Positions 1-10,699 of a stretch of DNA of 64,000 nt are shown here, one piece after another. The DNA lies in the NCBI GenBank assembly GCA_019843655.1, contig JACDQD010000002.1, positions 38,387,852-38,451,851 of the forward strand, given 5' to 3'. Every line of letters begins with the position of its first letter. The first letter of the stretch is position 1. Position numbers and translations under genes: made by a program. The notes under the pieces are model-generated. The model was not told the DNA's origin. It searched no databases and worked only from the letters and a program-made list of their open reading frames with translations. Source of the stretch: Lethocerus indicus (lineage: Eukaryota; Arthropoda; Insecta; Hemiptera; Belostomatidae).

Positions 1-2032
1 TATAACCGGGATCGGGCGCTTTGAAATCGGTTTATAAAATTCCGTTCCGGAAATACGACCAGTCAATTGCGGCGCCTCCGTTTTGTGTGCCGGTAAGATA
101 TCGGATCGAAAAGACGGGTTTATTTTATAAAATCGACAATTTCATTACCGATATTTACTTATTCGGTCAACGCAAAACGTATATTACATACGGTATTAAA
201 CTAAAAACGGGCGATAAAAATTAAACACTATACGTATAAAAGTGAGAATTTAAATTCTTGCTGCGGAATGGTATTCAGCGAAATACGGTACTGTACATAA
301 CCGGGATTTCGCAAACGGAACGCCGGTAACGCGATTCTTTCCGTTCCGAAATTCCGGTTACGTAATCCGTAAAACGATTCCCGCCCGACCGGCTGACATT
401 AGGCCTAAACGGCGAGTTTGTGTCGATTTTTTTTCTCTTCGAATCGGATAAGCGCGTCTTCAATAAAATTGCGGTAAAAAGCGATAACGTTCCATGACTT
501 CTTTCATAATGAATTCGGACAAATAATGTCTAAGAAATGGAAAAATATTTTTTTTTTTTATAGTATTTATTGAGTCGTTTTCTCGCTGCGGAGTACGCTA
601 TCATAATTCCACCAATTTTTTTTTTATTGTAATCAATCACTAGTTCCGTTTTGTTATCTATTTTCCTTTTCTCTATTTCTATTACATTGTCACTATCTAC
701 TGGTACTTACTGAATAGAAACGTCCCTTTCATCTTTCCATTTCGTTGGCATAATTTTGTTTTTAAACCTAACAATGCGTTCCAACAACGTCCATCTTATC
801 GACGGAATGTTTTTTTCATAATATTGTTTCGTTTTCTCTCAAAATTACAATTTAAGCGGTCACTACTTTATCGGCTACTTGCGTATATAAAGTAAATCAG
901 CAGTTAACTGGTTAAAGGCGAATTCACGATATCGTTGAGCGGTATAAGCGACAATGCGCGACAGCAAGTTAGTCCGTTCACTTGTCGTGAATACTCCGTG
1001 GATCTTCTAACAAAAACGTTCGAAGCGTTCTGAGCGAAACCTATCGAATTCGAGAGGGCAAGTGAAAGGAAACTTCCAACAGAATAAATGTCCGATAGAA
1101 AAAAAAAAAAAACGGAAGTTACTTACGGCTCGACCTAATATAATATCGCGACTGGAGAGAGAGTTAACGACGTCTCGAAGGCGTCGTACATCTCTAGAAC
1201 TGTCGCAAGCGAATATCGAGTATGTCGGGCAGGCGATACCGATTTCAGCGGTTTGATTACGGCGAAAATTACCGTTTAGCGAACTCACTTTTTACAAAGT
1301 TGAGGGAAGTGCGCCGGCAGTGGCAGAGTATTGGGAGGTTTCTTGAACCGTTGCACAAGTCGCCGACGTTGTACAACTTAGCGGCGACACCGATTTCTTT
1401 GCTTCTGGCCACCGACTTCAAAGAACCGGAAGCGTGTTGCTGCGATCCGTTACCGTTTACGACAACGCCCGGTCCTCAACGTCTTTTTCGCAGCTAATCG
1501 ACAATTTAAAAAATAAATAAATAAATAAATTGGTATGCGTCTAGGTGGGAAGTTTTAAGCGCGAGCGACAATAATTTGGCAACCACGGTAAAATCCGGGA
1601 CAGGCGAAATTTTCTGAAAAGTTCAAATTGCGTTTACATTCATTGGGGGGGGGAAAAATCAAATTTGTATTTTAAACTTTTTAACTTTCTCGAGTCACTC
1701 GAGCCTTCTTTAGGTTGAAAAGAAACATTTCTCGAATTTAAAACCAAAAAAAAAAATAGGCGTTCAATTTACTTGATGCTTCATATCTTTTAAAATAACG
1801 TCGATTAATGACTTGCTAACGACGATTTGACCTTTCGTTGAATCATCTGTCTGTCTTCAGTAGCGCTTGTAACGTCGCCATTAATATGAAAAATATTTTA
1901 ATTACAACCACGCGGCAATATAGCAATGGCGGATAGCGACAGTGATGGCTGAAGACGGCAAAGTCCATATCCGGTTCATTAAGTATAATAATTATTATCA
2001 TTAATAACGTAACTTTGTCGATTATAGCTTAC
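1..2032. other. No confident gene; AT-rich flank
   Basis: Several short open frames occur here on both strands, but none resembles a family I recognise and none has a convincing pair of splice sites. The stretch holds homopolymer T and A runs, a short TAAA repeat near 1511-1528 and otherwise unique-looking sequence. Because the BUB1/BUBR1-like gene reads leftward into this area, its 3' exons, including any kinase domain, could lie here or beyond the window edge. I could not identify kinase motifs in it. Confidence 0.5.
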
Positions 2033-2084
2033 CGTATTTCGGCAACTCCGCCCTCAACTCTTCGAATTGAAATTCCCTGTAGAC
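2033..2084 (-). CDS. BUB1/BUBR1-like exon: second GLEBS-type Bub3-binding core
   Basis: This 52-nt exon reads VYREFQFEELRAELPKY. It has a CAG acceptor on its high-coordinate side and a GTAAGC donor on its low-coordinate side. The FxFEELRAE core matches the conserved Bub3-binding (GLEBS/CD1) segment of BUB1 and BUBR1, where the acidic pair before I/L-R contacts Bub3. It enters in phase 0 and leaves in phase 1, exactly like the homologous exon at 4132-4192. The upstream intron sequences of the two copies are also alike (AACGATAAT followed by a T-rich tract), so this is a real tandem duplication. I cannot tell whether it is an alternative exon, a second binding site or part of a duplicated gene. 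Confidence 0.65.
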
Positions 2085-2449
2085 CTGTGAACCGAAAACG
2101 ATAATTGAAAATTTCTTTTCTTTTTCTTTTTTTTTTTTTCAAGTAACAGTAATAATTGTCAATACGCTCGGTCTGGCGATACTTACGGTCGCCTCTAATC
2201 GCTGTCCGCGGTTCGCGACTAGAATGCAGATAATATATCCCGACGTAAATGCGAATTTTAAAACTGGCGTTAGGGCGTATTGTCCCAACGACATTTTACT
2301 ATACACGAATTATCACTAGGTTCGGTAGGATCGCATATCTGACGGGAAGAACGTCGGTTGGCATCCCACTATTCGGGATTTTCCAGCGCGTCTCAGCGAC
2401 CGAGTGCGTTCCGTCGAGCGGTTTCGCGCTTTCGTTCGGAGCCACTTAC

Positions 2450-2529
2450 GGTTCCGTCATTATCGGTCCAACGAAAAATAGATCCTTTCGGCGATTATGA
2501 CTGTTTTCCGTATTACCAGGAACCGTCCC
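2450..2529 (-). CDS. Possible exon, unassigned
   Basis: On the minus strand an open block of 26 codons runs from a CAGTAG acceptor-like site to a strong GTAAGTGG donor. It starts in phase 0 and ends in phase 2, and its translation ends in FFVGPIMTE. It lies between the two GLEBS-type exons, so it could be an internal exon of the BUB1/BUBR1-like gene. Its phase does not join directly to either neighbour, and I recognise no domain. Confidence 0.2.
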
Positions 2530-2894
2530 CTACTGATCCAATATACCGATATTATTAGACGATCCTACTCGAAAATAGTGATAATTCCGGTGGCGGAAAC
2601 CTTACGTCTGGTTGGGTTCGTTTTTTTTTAGTGCAGACAACAATCGGTGGATAAAAATTTTTCTTTTCGTTTTACCTTATTCCTGGCGTACATCGATCGT
2701 CTGCTCGAATCCTGCGGTTCGAAATATACCAGAGGGCAAGCGAAATCGTCCGGTTCTGAATCTCTCTGGTTCGGATTGGACGTCGAGTCTGAAAATCGAA
2801 ACAGAAACGATAAGAGAAATCGGAGAAAAAGTTTAAACGCTCTAACGACTTAACGTTTACAGTGCCGACTAAAGGTTTGCAACATGCCGGTGGC

Positions 2895-3237
2895 AAACGG
2901 TTAATGTTAGCTCTTAATGAGCCAAGATTTCTGAAGACCGGAACTTGAATTATTACTAACTTTTATTGGAATCGCTTAATACCGTTTTTCGTGCGTTCGG
3001 AAACTAACCCCCGATCGGAGCCTGGCGACGGGACCGGCAGGATTCTGAAATGTCGAGCAGGCGGCGACAGAAAGTAATGGACAAAAATCGTTGTAGTTAA
3101 GCCCGGTGGTTTTTCCAAACACGGGAAAAATCCCTGAATGATGAGCGTTCTTCCTACAATATTATGCGATCCCAATAAAAGTTAGTAATAATTCAAGTTC
3201 GGTCTTCAGAAATCTTCAAAACTAACATTAACCGTTT
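2895..3237. mobile_element. 343-bp MITE with about 70-bp terminal inverted repeats
   Basis: The left arm (about 2895-2970, starting AAACGGTTAATGTTAG) is repeated in reverse complement at about 3167-3237, ending CTAACATTAACCGTTT. The arms share a long block around TTGAATTATTACTAACTTTTATTGG with few differences. The roughly 195-bp centre has no useful open frame. Length and structure fit a non-autonomous DNA transposon (MITE). I see no clear target-site duplication. Confidence 0.8.
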
Positions 3238-3449
3238 CATCCCAACTTTTCTGTCGGGTACAGTACCCGTAACGTTACATCGTGCCGTAATACGTATATA
3301 GAGCGGAATGATAACGTCTTCCTTCTACTTTCCCCGTCGCGGCGCTATCGTCAGTTTCCCTTCACTATCTGATAACTAATTCCTCGGTGAAAATAATTTG
3401 CGAAAAATCTATCGGTTCTTCTCGGCGGAAATAGGGCCAGCGGTCCTAC

Positions 3450-3525
3450 TCGTCTTCGCCGGATATAAGCGGTATTTCTTTCTTGGGATTCCCGTGGACA
3501 CCGTCCGTTCGAAGTTCGGTCTCTT
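3450..3525 (-). CDS. BUB1/BUBR1-like gene, probable low-complexity exon
   Basis: From a TGTACAG acceptor the minus strand reads EETELRTDGVHGNPKKEIP followed by LISGED. This is a hydrophilic, acidic stretch typical of a disordered linker. It enters in phase 1, which matches the exit phase of the exon at 3646-3804. The proposed donor (GTAGGA) is weak, and reading on meets a TAG just after the block. Past that stop the same frame stays open for about 26 more codons, so a nonsense change or a different donor is possible. Confidence 0.3.
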
Positions 3526-3645
3526 CTGTACAGAGTCACTTCGATTATTCGGATTTTTCCTCATCTCGCTCCTCTAACGTCATCGTCATCTTCATTCTTA
3601 CGGGCACAAGCCGTCTCTACGCAGCGATGTAATTTCGTTCGTTAC

Positions 3646-3804
3646 CGGCCGGAAAAATCGAACTCGGATCTTCGCTAGAAGTCGTAATTTCTTCGTCGTA
3701 TTCCGTACTTATCGGGGGGCTGTCGGTAACTTTCGAAAGAGATGATGCGATCGACAAGAGGGTCGAGTTCGAACCGATGTCGAAAAGCCGAAAAGTTCCG
3801 ATCG
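3646..3804 (-). CDS. BUB1/BUBR1-like gene, probable Ser/Thr-rich exon
   Basis: This minus-strand block has an ATACTAG acceptor and a GTAACG donor. Joined to the G left over from the exon at 4132-4192 it reads AIGTFRLFDIGSNSTLLS and then a Ser/Thr/Asp/Glu-rich segment ending SSIFPA. Phase 1 in and phase 1 out match both neighbours. No domain is recognisable, as expected for the linker after the Bub3-binding motif. The support is phase continuity and composition only. Confidence 0.35.
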
Positions 3805-4131
3805 CTAGTATTTTTGAGATAAGAGACATTTTATCGCATAAGCGCTGTGCTGAGACGTCCTCTATTTATGGATAACGCGCCCTTATAGCTGTTTGGAGAC
3901 CGCGCGTAATACGATCTACAAAAGGCCCTTCGAGTAGACCTTTCGAGCGATATTCCTTAGGTCGAACACAGATAAACGCATCGATTCGAACGGTGCCTCT
4001 ATCGGCCACCGCTCCATTTATCGCATCACATCCAGTGGTGCCTCTCGAGCACAAAGCGCAAACGGTTAATATCAGTAACGTATATGTGCGTGTATATATA
4101 TATATATATATAAACCAGGTGTATACATTAC

Positions 4132-4192
4132 CTTGTTTCGGTAACTCCGCCCTTAATTCATCGAACTGATATTGCCCGTTGTCTGCGTTGAC
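4132..4192 (-). CDS. BUB1/BUBR1-like exon: first GLEBS-type Bub3-binding core
   Basis: This 61-nt exon reads VNADNGQYQFDELRAELPKQ between a CGCAG acceptor and a GTAATG donor. YQFDELRAE corresponds to the FSFEEIRAE core of the GLEBS/CD1 region through which BUB1 and BUBR1 bind Bub3 and so reach kinetochores. It enters in phase 0, joining exactly to the exon at 4963-5098, and leaves in phase 1. A homologous exon lies 2.1 kb downstream at 2033-2084. Recognition rests on the short motif plus its position after a TPR region. Confidence 0.7.
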
Positions 4193-4347
4193 CTGCGAAC
4201 AAAACGATAATCGAATATTATTTCTTACCTTTTTTTTTTTTACATCGCGAATATTAATAACAGAAAACGAGTATCGGACAAGGTAACGAAAATCAGTTCT
4301 CTTTATGCGGGTTATCAGACCCACCCCGATCGATAATAATCAGTCTA

Positions 4348-4348
<1 letters not shown>

Positions 4349-4391
<43 letters not shown>
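4349..4391. repeat. (AT)n microsatellite
   Basis: An AT dinucleotide run with one TATGTATA interruption. It lies in the intron between the exons at 4132-4192 and 4963-5098 of the BUB1/BUBR1-like gene. Confidence 0.95.
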
Positions 4392-4392
<1 letters not shown>

Positions 4393-4962
4393 AATGTGCG
4401 TATCAACACCGTCACATAAATTGGGATTTTTTGTGCTAACTGCGAATTTATTATCCGTAATTACCAGCTTACAATCGTCCCTTATAACTTACAAGACTGA
4501 CTATTAAATTTGGGCCCGGTACGAGAAATTTGACCCACAATAATAATAATAATAATGTTATCGTTAACTTCAGCTTGAGACATCTCCTCAATTCACGTTT
4601 AGTTAATAATAATTCGTTATTATTCTTGTTTATGATATTGAAATAAAAGTATTTTTAAAACGATTGTTTCGGGTCGCACGACCGAAATCCGAACAAAAAT
4701 TCGCGATATTTTATTTCTGTAAATGCGCTGTTAGCGTCGACCGACGCTTAAAAAGCCGACCGCCGATGCATAAAATGCGACGATTTGATCGAATCAAATG
4801 TTTCGAAATTGGTGAAGGGCAGACGACAGACGGTGTGGAAGACGTATAATTTCCATTTTACCTCATTCTGGACGAATCGAAAATACAGTTGACTATTTTC
4901 GACCGTAATTGAACAAAATTAAATGAATCCGACGCTAGAAATAAAAAGTAAAACTGTTATAC

Positions 4963-5098
4963 CTCTCGGCCAACTGAAGAAATCCTCTGTTGTCCTGTCT
5001 CATCCTGATCCATTTTTCCTTCGATTTGATTACGCCGATTATTACAATTGGGAATTACATCCACGAAATACTTTTCGACGATCGCTTCTAGAAATTCG
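4963..5098 (-). CDS. BUB1/BUBR1-like exon: end of TPR-like region and linker
   Basis: A TTTCAG acceptor and a GTATAAC donor delimit 136 nt. The first base completes the codon left by the exon at 6444-6640, giving YYIEFLEAIVEKYF and then a polar linker that includes QIEGKMDQDETGQQ. In BUB1/BUBR1 proteins the last helix of the N-terminal TPR-like domain is followed by such a linker before the Bub3-binding motif. The exit is phase 0, matching the next exon. No KEN or D-box is visible in this piece. Confidence 0.65.
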
Positions 5099-5133
5099 CT
5101 GAAAGCAAAAACAGTCAAAAGCATATTCCCGTG

Positions 5134-5135
<2 letters not shown>

Positions 5136-5222
<87 letters not shown>
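5136..5222. repeat. (AT)n microsatellite, about 43 units
   Basis: An uninterrupted AT run directly upstream, in the minus-strand sense, of the acceptor of the exon at 4963-5098. It produces spurious Ile-Tyr open frames on both strands. Confidence 0.98.
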
Positions 5223-5228
<6 letters not shown>

Positions 5229-5309
5229 GCGTGTGCATTTCGATTTGTATAACGTTATTTATTTGGTCCTTTCTGAAAGCGTTAGTATTACATCGACCGG
5301 TCGAATCGT

Positions 5310-5850
<541 letters not shown>

Positions 5851-5897
5851 TCATTGTGTTTGAAAAGGTATTTCACAGAGGAATTAACAAAACTTGG

Positions 5898-6400
5898 TCG
5901 ACGACTAAGTAATTGCCGAATTCACCGCACGACAAGTGGCGTTGTACATATTTTTAAGTACGTCAGTCAACATCTTCGGCACGGATAAGATTCTTCGATA
6001 CGTTATTATTCGGTCATTTCTGAAACGGTATTAAAATTACACATCGACCGGTCGAATTGTATGTGTGTGTGTGTGTATAAAAAGGTAAAAGACGGTGAAA
6101 CCGAAGTGAGCATTTCCGTCGCATTTCGCTTTTTCGCGAAGCTGTGTTAACGCCTCGCACGGGCTCGTAAAACGTTGTACGCCGTGTACGAAGAGTTTGA
6201 AAAAACGGCGGTGTCGGTACCGGTTCGCGAAATTACTGGGGATTTTTTTCGTTAAAAGACGTTAAATGACCGAATAGACGCCGTAGAGAGAAGCCGATCT
6301 GTATCTTATAAGCGCATTCGAAACCGTCGACGGCTTAACCGCGCAAAAGATGTTGCGGCGACGCACTTAAAACTACGTACGACGCCGCTTTGCGCGATTA
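5898..6400. mobile_element. Family A inverted-repeat element, copy 1
   Basis: One end has the family sequence GTACATATTTTTAAGTACGT followed by the TACATCGACCGGTCGAATTG block. The other end has the reverse complement, around CGCACTTAAAACTACGTACG. The central control-like block seen in other copies is shortened. There is no coding capacity. It lies between two exons of the BUB1/BUBR1-like gene. Confidence 0.65.
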
Positions 6401-6443
6401 CTCAGCCGTCCGACCGAATACTATTAAGACCGGTATAACTCAC

Positions 6444-6640
6444 ATGTAATACTCGGCGAGTTGATCGGCCGGTTGGGCGTTGTTAGAGCGCGCCGTACCG
6501 TACACCGTTTTCGCCGCCAACCAATCGTCGTTTTTCATCAGTAAATCGGCCCACGATTTATAGAACAGTGTACATCGCGTACCGATCTTCTGTTCGTAGA
6601 CAGTTTCGTACACATCGGCCGGATTCGACTGGCGCTCGAT
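6444..6640 (-). CDS. BUB1/BUBR1-like exon: second half of TPR-like region
   Basis: This 197-nt exon runs from a TTTGTAG acceptor to a GTGAGTT donor. It reads NPADVYETVYEQKIGT, then LFYKSWADLLMKNDDWLAA and a final helix. This follows the Mad3/BUB1 homology region: a short D-x-Y/F-x-x-x-x-x-x-x-I-G turn, then an FY-x-x-WA helix and a repeat-like helix with Lys and Ala. The domain forms TPR-like helices that bind KNL1 or the checkpoint complex. Phase 0 in and phase 2 out match both neighbours. Together with 8543-8747 this is the main basis for naming the gene. Confidence 0.8.
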
Positions 6641-6659
6641 CTACAAATAAAATATATAT

Positions 6660-7320
6660 ATATATATATATACGGATCATTTTACTGTGAAAATCTGTCA
6701 GTTCCGAACGAAATCGGCGATAATAGAGATTCAGACCGATAGCTATTACTCCATTGCTTGTACGAATAATAGAATGGTTTTATGGCTTTTTCTAAACCGG
6801 TTTTAAAAACCGGTTCGCCAGCCGGCAGAGTCTGTATTTCGATTCTTTTTACCGATCCCAATATACAGACCGGTCGGTATAAATTCCCCTTTAAGTTCAA
6901 ATAATATATATATATATATATTATATTTCCTTTTATATATTATATATTTCCTCGAATAACGAGGAAAATAGTACTTGTCGTATAAATAAAGAATTGACTG
7001 ATCGGAGGGAAAACAGTACGGTTTTGCAGTACCGGCCGTACGGTTTTCGATTGGATTCTGAAGAATAGTCGGAAGCGATGCGGAAACCGGTTTATAGGAG
7101 AAAAAAAAAGTGGCGAAAGGAGCAAAATTTCGTTTTTATAACGGCGAAAGCTACAAATATATGGGTATTTCGTTTTCACGCCAAAAGTTCCAAATACCTT
7201 GACGCTCCGTTCTCATTATTGCCACCGATTGAGCCTAAAAATAATATAATTAAGTCGATCAAAAAAAAAAAGGATAAAAACAACAACGTAATCGCCCTTA
7301 TTGTTACAAATTTGAAATAC
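6660..7320. other. Intronic stretch without recognisable coding
   Basis: This part of the BUB1/BUBR1-like intron contains short AT runs near 6654-6671 and 6903-6920 and otherwise unique AT-rich sequence. Short open frames are present on both strands, but they have no splice context or family resemblance. Confidence 0.5.
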
Positions 7321-7830
7321 ACAATCACTGTGGAATTCACCGTACAACAAGTGGCGTTTGTACATATTTCTAAGTACATCAGTCGACATCTTTGCACGAG
7401 ATAAGATTTTTCGAATACGTTATTATTGGTGCTTTATGTGAAAGATTCGGTATCGAAATTACATCGATCGGTTGAATTGTCTGTTGTGTATAAAAGCTAA
7501 AACGGTGAACGAAGCGGGCATTTCGGTCACGTTCGCTTTTTATTTACTTAAAGGACGGCGGTGTCGCGTGCTGCGGTTCGCGAAATTCGGTCTGGGGTGG
7601 GGAAATTTTCCGTTAAAAGGCGAGGGAGCGCTCCGGAGGCGTCCGGTCTGGAGGAGGAGGAGGTCGGCGATGACGAATAAAGGGCCATAATTGACGAGGA
7701 CTTTGCAGAGAAGTTATCTGCGCATTGGAAACCGTCTACGGTGCAAATATATACAAAAAAGATGTTGCGGCGTACTTAAAAATATGTATGACGCCACTTG
7801 TCGGTGAATTCGCCGACTACTTGGCTCAAA
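7320..7830. mobile_element. Family A inverted-repeat element, copy 2
   Basis: Starts with GAATTCACCGTACAACAAGT and GTACATATTTCTAAGTACAT, and ends with the reverse complement CACTTGTCGGTGAATTC. Between them lie the CATCGATCGGTTGAATTGTC block, the GGCGGTGTCGCG block and the GATGACGAATAAAGGGCC block typical of the family. No transposase is present. Confidence 0.8.
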
Positions 7831-7837
7831 AAAAAAA

Positions 7838-8480
7838 AGCCAGATTTGGCCAGTTTTGGTCCGCGAAAAACACACACTGGTTTCGGTGTCTTTTCGTATA
7901 AATATAAAAATCGAAAAAAAAATACTTTTCAAGAGAGAAATGTCGCAGCCGCTTATTTTATATTTCATTTTTTTCGCTACATATTTATTGATGCTTTTCG
8001 ATAATAAACTGTAATCGTTTCGATACATTAAAAGTCGTCGAAATATGGACACCAAAAAAACGGATTACGGAAAATAAATGTTAAAAGGAAAAAGGCGATT
8101 TGGCCCGTTTTTGGTTCACCGAAAAACACATAAAGGTTTCGGTGTCTTTTCGTATAAATATAAAAATCGAAAAAAAATACTTTTCAATAGAGAAATATCG
8201 GAGCCGCTTATTATTATATTACATTTTTTCGCTACATATTTATCGATGTTTGTCTATAATAAACTGTAATTCTTTTGATACATTAAAAGTCGTCGAAATA
8301 TCAACACTGAAAAAAAAGGATTACGGAAAATAAATGTTAAAAGGAAAAAGGCGATTTGGGAAATTTTTGGCCGGAATAAATTCAAAATTTTCGATACACT
8401 CACAATTTCTGATTCGACACTATACTCCCGTCCGTCGTTGACGACAATTTCGCGATATTCTATATATAAATATATTTGAC
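7838..8480. repeat. 254-bp satellite array, left part
   Basis: Tandem units of about 254 bp contain TTTCGGTGTCTTTTCGTATA, a variable A/T tract, CGATAATAAACTGTAATC and ACATTAAAAGTCGTCGA. Two nearly full units are followed by a truncated one that runs into AAATTCAAAATTTTCGATAC. The same truncated end closes the right part of the array at about 10480. The BUB exon at 8543-8747 lies between the two parts. Confidence 0.9.
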
Positions 8481-8542
8481 TATTCAACTGTCAACTCGCT
8501 CAATAATATGTACGTTAATCGTAAATATCGTCTAGAACTCAC

Positions 8543-8747
8543 GTAAATAACGACGAGACGGACGTATCTGGGATCGTCGGTGTAATTGGGATCGTCTTTG
8601 AACAGCGCCAGAGTGTCGAGCAGTACGGGCATTATTGTGCCGGCCGAATTCTCCTTGTCGAAATTACCGTCCAGCCATATTATATAGTCGTACCTCGGTT
8701 TCAGCGGGTCGGCGCCTTCGTAGCACATTATGTCCTGTTCGAAAGAT
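8543..8747 (-). CDS. BUB1/BUBR1-like exon: first half of TPR-like (Mad3/BUB1) region
   Basis: A TTTTTCCAG acceptor and a GTGAGTT donor delimit 205 nt. The translation SFEQDIMCYEGADPLKPRYD continues YIIWLDGNF and later DDPNYTDDPRYVRLVVIY. This is the signature of Mad3/BUB1 region I: F-E-x-x-I-x-x-Y-x-G-x-DPL, then a W helix, then YxxDPRxxxLW-like. The protein is expected to act in the spindle assembly checkpoint at kinetochores. Entry needs two bases from an upstream exon; exit is phase 0. I cannot decide between BUB1 and BUBR1 because no kinase domain or N-terminal KEN box was found. A KEN tripeptide occurs inside this exon where relatives have KES, probably by chance. Confidence 0.85.
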
Positions 8748-8759
8748 CTGGAAAAACGG

Positions 8760-9240
8760 AGCGCGACAACGATGAAACGGTAAGCCCGACGGGTTTATGC
8801 GACGTTAAACGACATCCGATCGATCGGCGAATTATATTGACGAGAACCACGGCCAGAAAAATGTTCGTCGTCAACATTTGTATAATAACCGATCGAGCTA
8901 TAAATATACATTCAACGTCGTTCTGTAAATAAACGCCGATTAGACGGTTTATTGGCGATAAATTGAAGTTCGGGTCGCTGCGATACCGTCGCCGATTTGT
9001 AAATGAACAATTATCGACGCGGTTGTCAACGGGAACGGTCCGCGCTTCGTTTCGAAGGAAAATCGAAAAATCGACGGAAAAAATAGGCGCGATTCCGTTG
9101 TTCCGCAAACTTTCGTTCCGCGCCTTCCGGCGGTACGACACATTACGTATCCAATACGCGTATATTATTAAATTCGTCGAAACGCAAACCATTGCAAATA
9201 TACATCGATTTGAAAATAATTGGAGTTGGGACTTATCGAT
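8760..9240. other. Intronic stretch upstream of the BUB exon
   Basis: Open frames cover this stretch on both strands, but none has splice sites or a resemblance that I can defend. It separates the exon at 8543-8747 from the right part of the 254-bp array. Confidence 0.4.
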
Positions 9241-9252
9241 GCTCCTCTATTC

Positions 9253-10480
9253 ATTCGATACATTAAAAGTCGTCGAGAATATCGACATCAAAAAAACGGA
9301 TTACGGAAAAAAAATGTTAAAAGGAAAAAGGCGATTCGGCAATTTTCGTTCGCCCAAAACAAACAGGTTTCGGTGTCCTTTCATATAAAAATAAAAATCG
9401 AAAAAAAATACTTTTCAAAAGAGAAATATCGCAGCCGCTTATTTTATATTTAATTTTTTTCGCTACATTCTTATCGTTGCTCGTCGATAATAAACTGTAA
9501 TCGTTTCGATACATTAAAAGTCGTCGAGAATATCGACACCGAAAAAACGGATTACGGAAAATAAATGTTAAAAGGAAAAAGGCGATTTGGCCAGTTTTTG
9601 GTTCGCCGAAAAACACACAGAGGTTTCGGTGTCTTTTCGTATAAAAATAAAAATCGAAAAAAAATACTTTTCAATAGAGAAATATCGCAGCCGCTTATTA
9701 TATATTTTCATTTTTTCGCTACATTCTTATCGATGCTCGTCGATAATAAACTGTAATCGTTTCGATACATTAAAAGTCGTCGAAATATCGACACCGAAAA
9801 AACGGATTACGGAAAATAAATGTTAAAAGGAAAAAGGCGATTTGGCCCGTTTTTGGTTCGCCGAAAAACACACAGGTTTCGGTGTCTTTTCGTATAAAAA
9901 TAAAAATCGAAAAAAAATACTTTTCAATAGAGAAATATCGCAGCCGCTTACTTTTTATATATTTTTTTTTCGCTACATTCTTATCGTTGCTCGTCGATAA
10001 TAAACTGTAATCGTTTCGATACATTAAAAGTCGTCGAGAATATCGACACCGAAAAAACGGATTACGGAAAATAAATGTTAAAAGAAAAAAGGCGATTTGG
10101 CCGTTTTTGGTTCGCCGAAAAACACACAGAGGTTTCGGTGTCTTTTCGTATAAAAATAAAAATCGAAAAAAAATACTTTTCAATAGAGAAATATCGGAGC
10201 CGCTTATTATATATATTTTTTTTTTCGCTACATTCTTATCGATGCTCGTCGATAATAAACTGTAATCGTTTTGGATACATTAAAAGTCGTCGAAATATCG
10301 ACACCGAAAAAACGGATTACGGAAAATAAATGTTAAAAGGAAAAAGGCGATTTGGCAATTTTCGCCGGAATAAATTCAAAATTTTCGATATACTCACAAT
10401 TTCTGATTCGACACTATACTCCTGTCCATCGTTGACAATTTCGCGATATTCTATATATATAAATATATTGAATTTGAAAT
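9253..10480. repeat. 254-bp satellite array, right part
   Basis: About four and a half units at a spacing of about 254 bp (unit starts near 9330, 9583, 9837, 10093 and 10350) share more than 90 percent of positions by eye. The last unit is truncated into the same AAATTCAAAATTTTCGATAT segment that ends the left part near 8480. The segment around 8335-8480 and that around 10330-10480 are therefore copies, which suggests that the array grew by duplication of blocks on both sides of the exon. Confidence 0.92.
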
Positions 10481-10699
10481 TTAAAAAAAATTGCAATAGA
10501 CTTCAACAGGTCTTAGAAAAGTCAAAATTGTGTACCATTTGGAATTGGCCCTGTAAAAACTTCAATACGGAATAATTCAATTAAGCGTGTCCATTAAATC
10601 GGCCCCGATTTACAAAATAACTGTAATAAAAATATATAAAATATTAAAAAAAACCATTTTAAAACACTCAACGACAAAGGGACCGTTACAACTAACATG

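Noticed and set aside
1222..1497. A 91-codon plus-strand frame and an overlapping minus-strand frame ending near a GTGAGT site
   Set aside because: Both strands look equally protein-like, neither matches a family, and no acceptor could be chosen.
3866..4324. A 152-codon minus-strand frame as one gene
   Set aside because: It reads through an exon (4132-4192), two splice sites and an (AT)n run. Only the exon part is supported.
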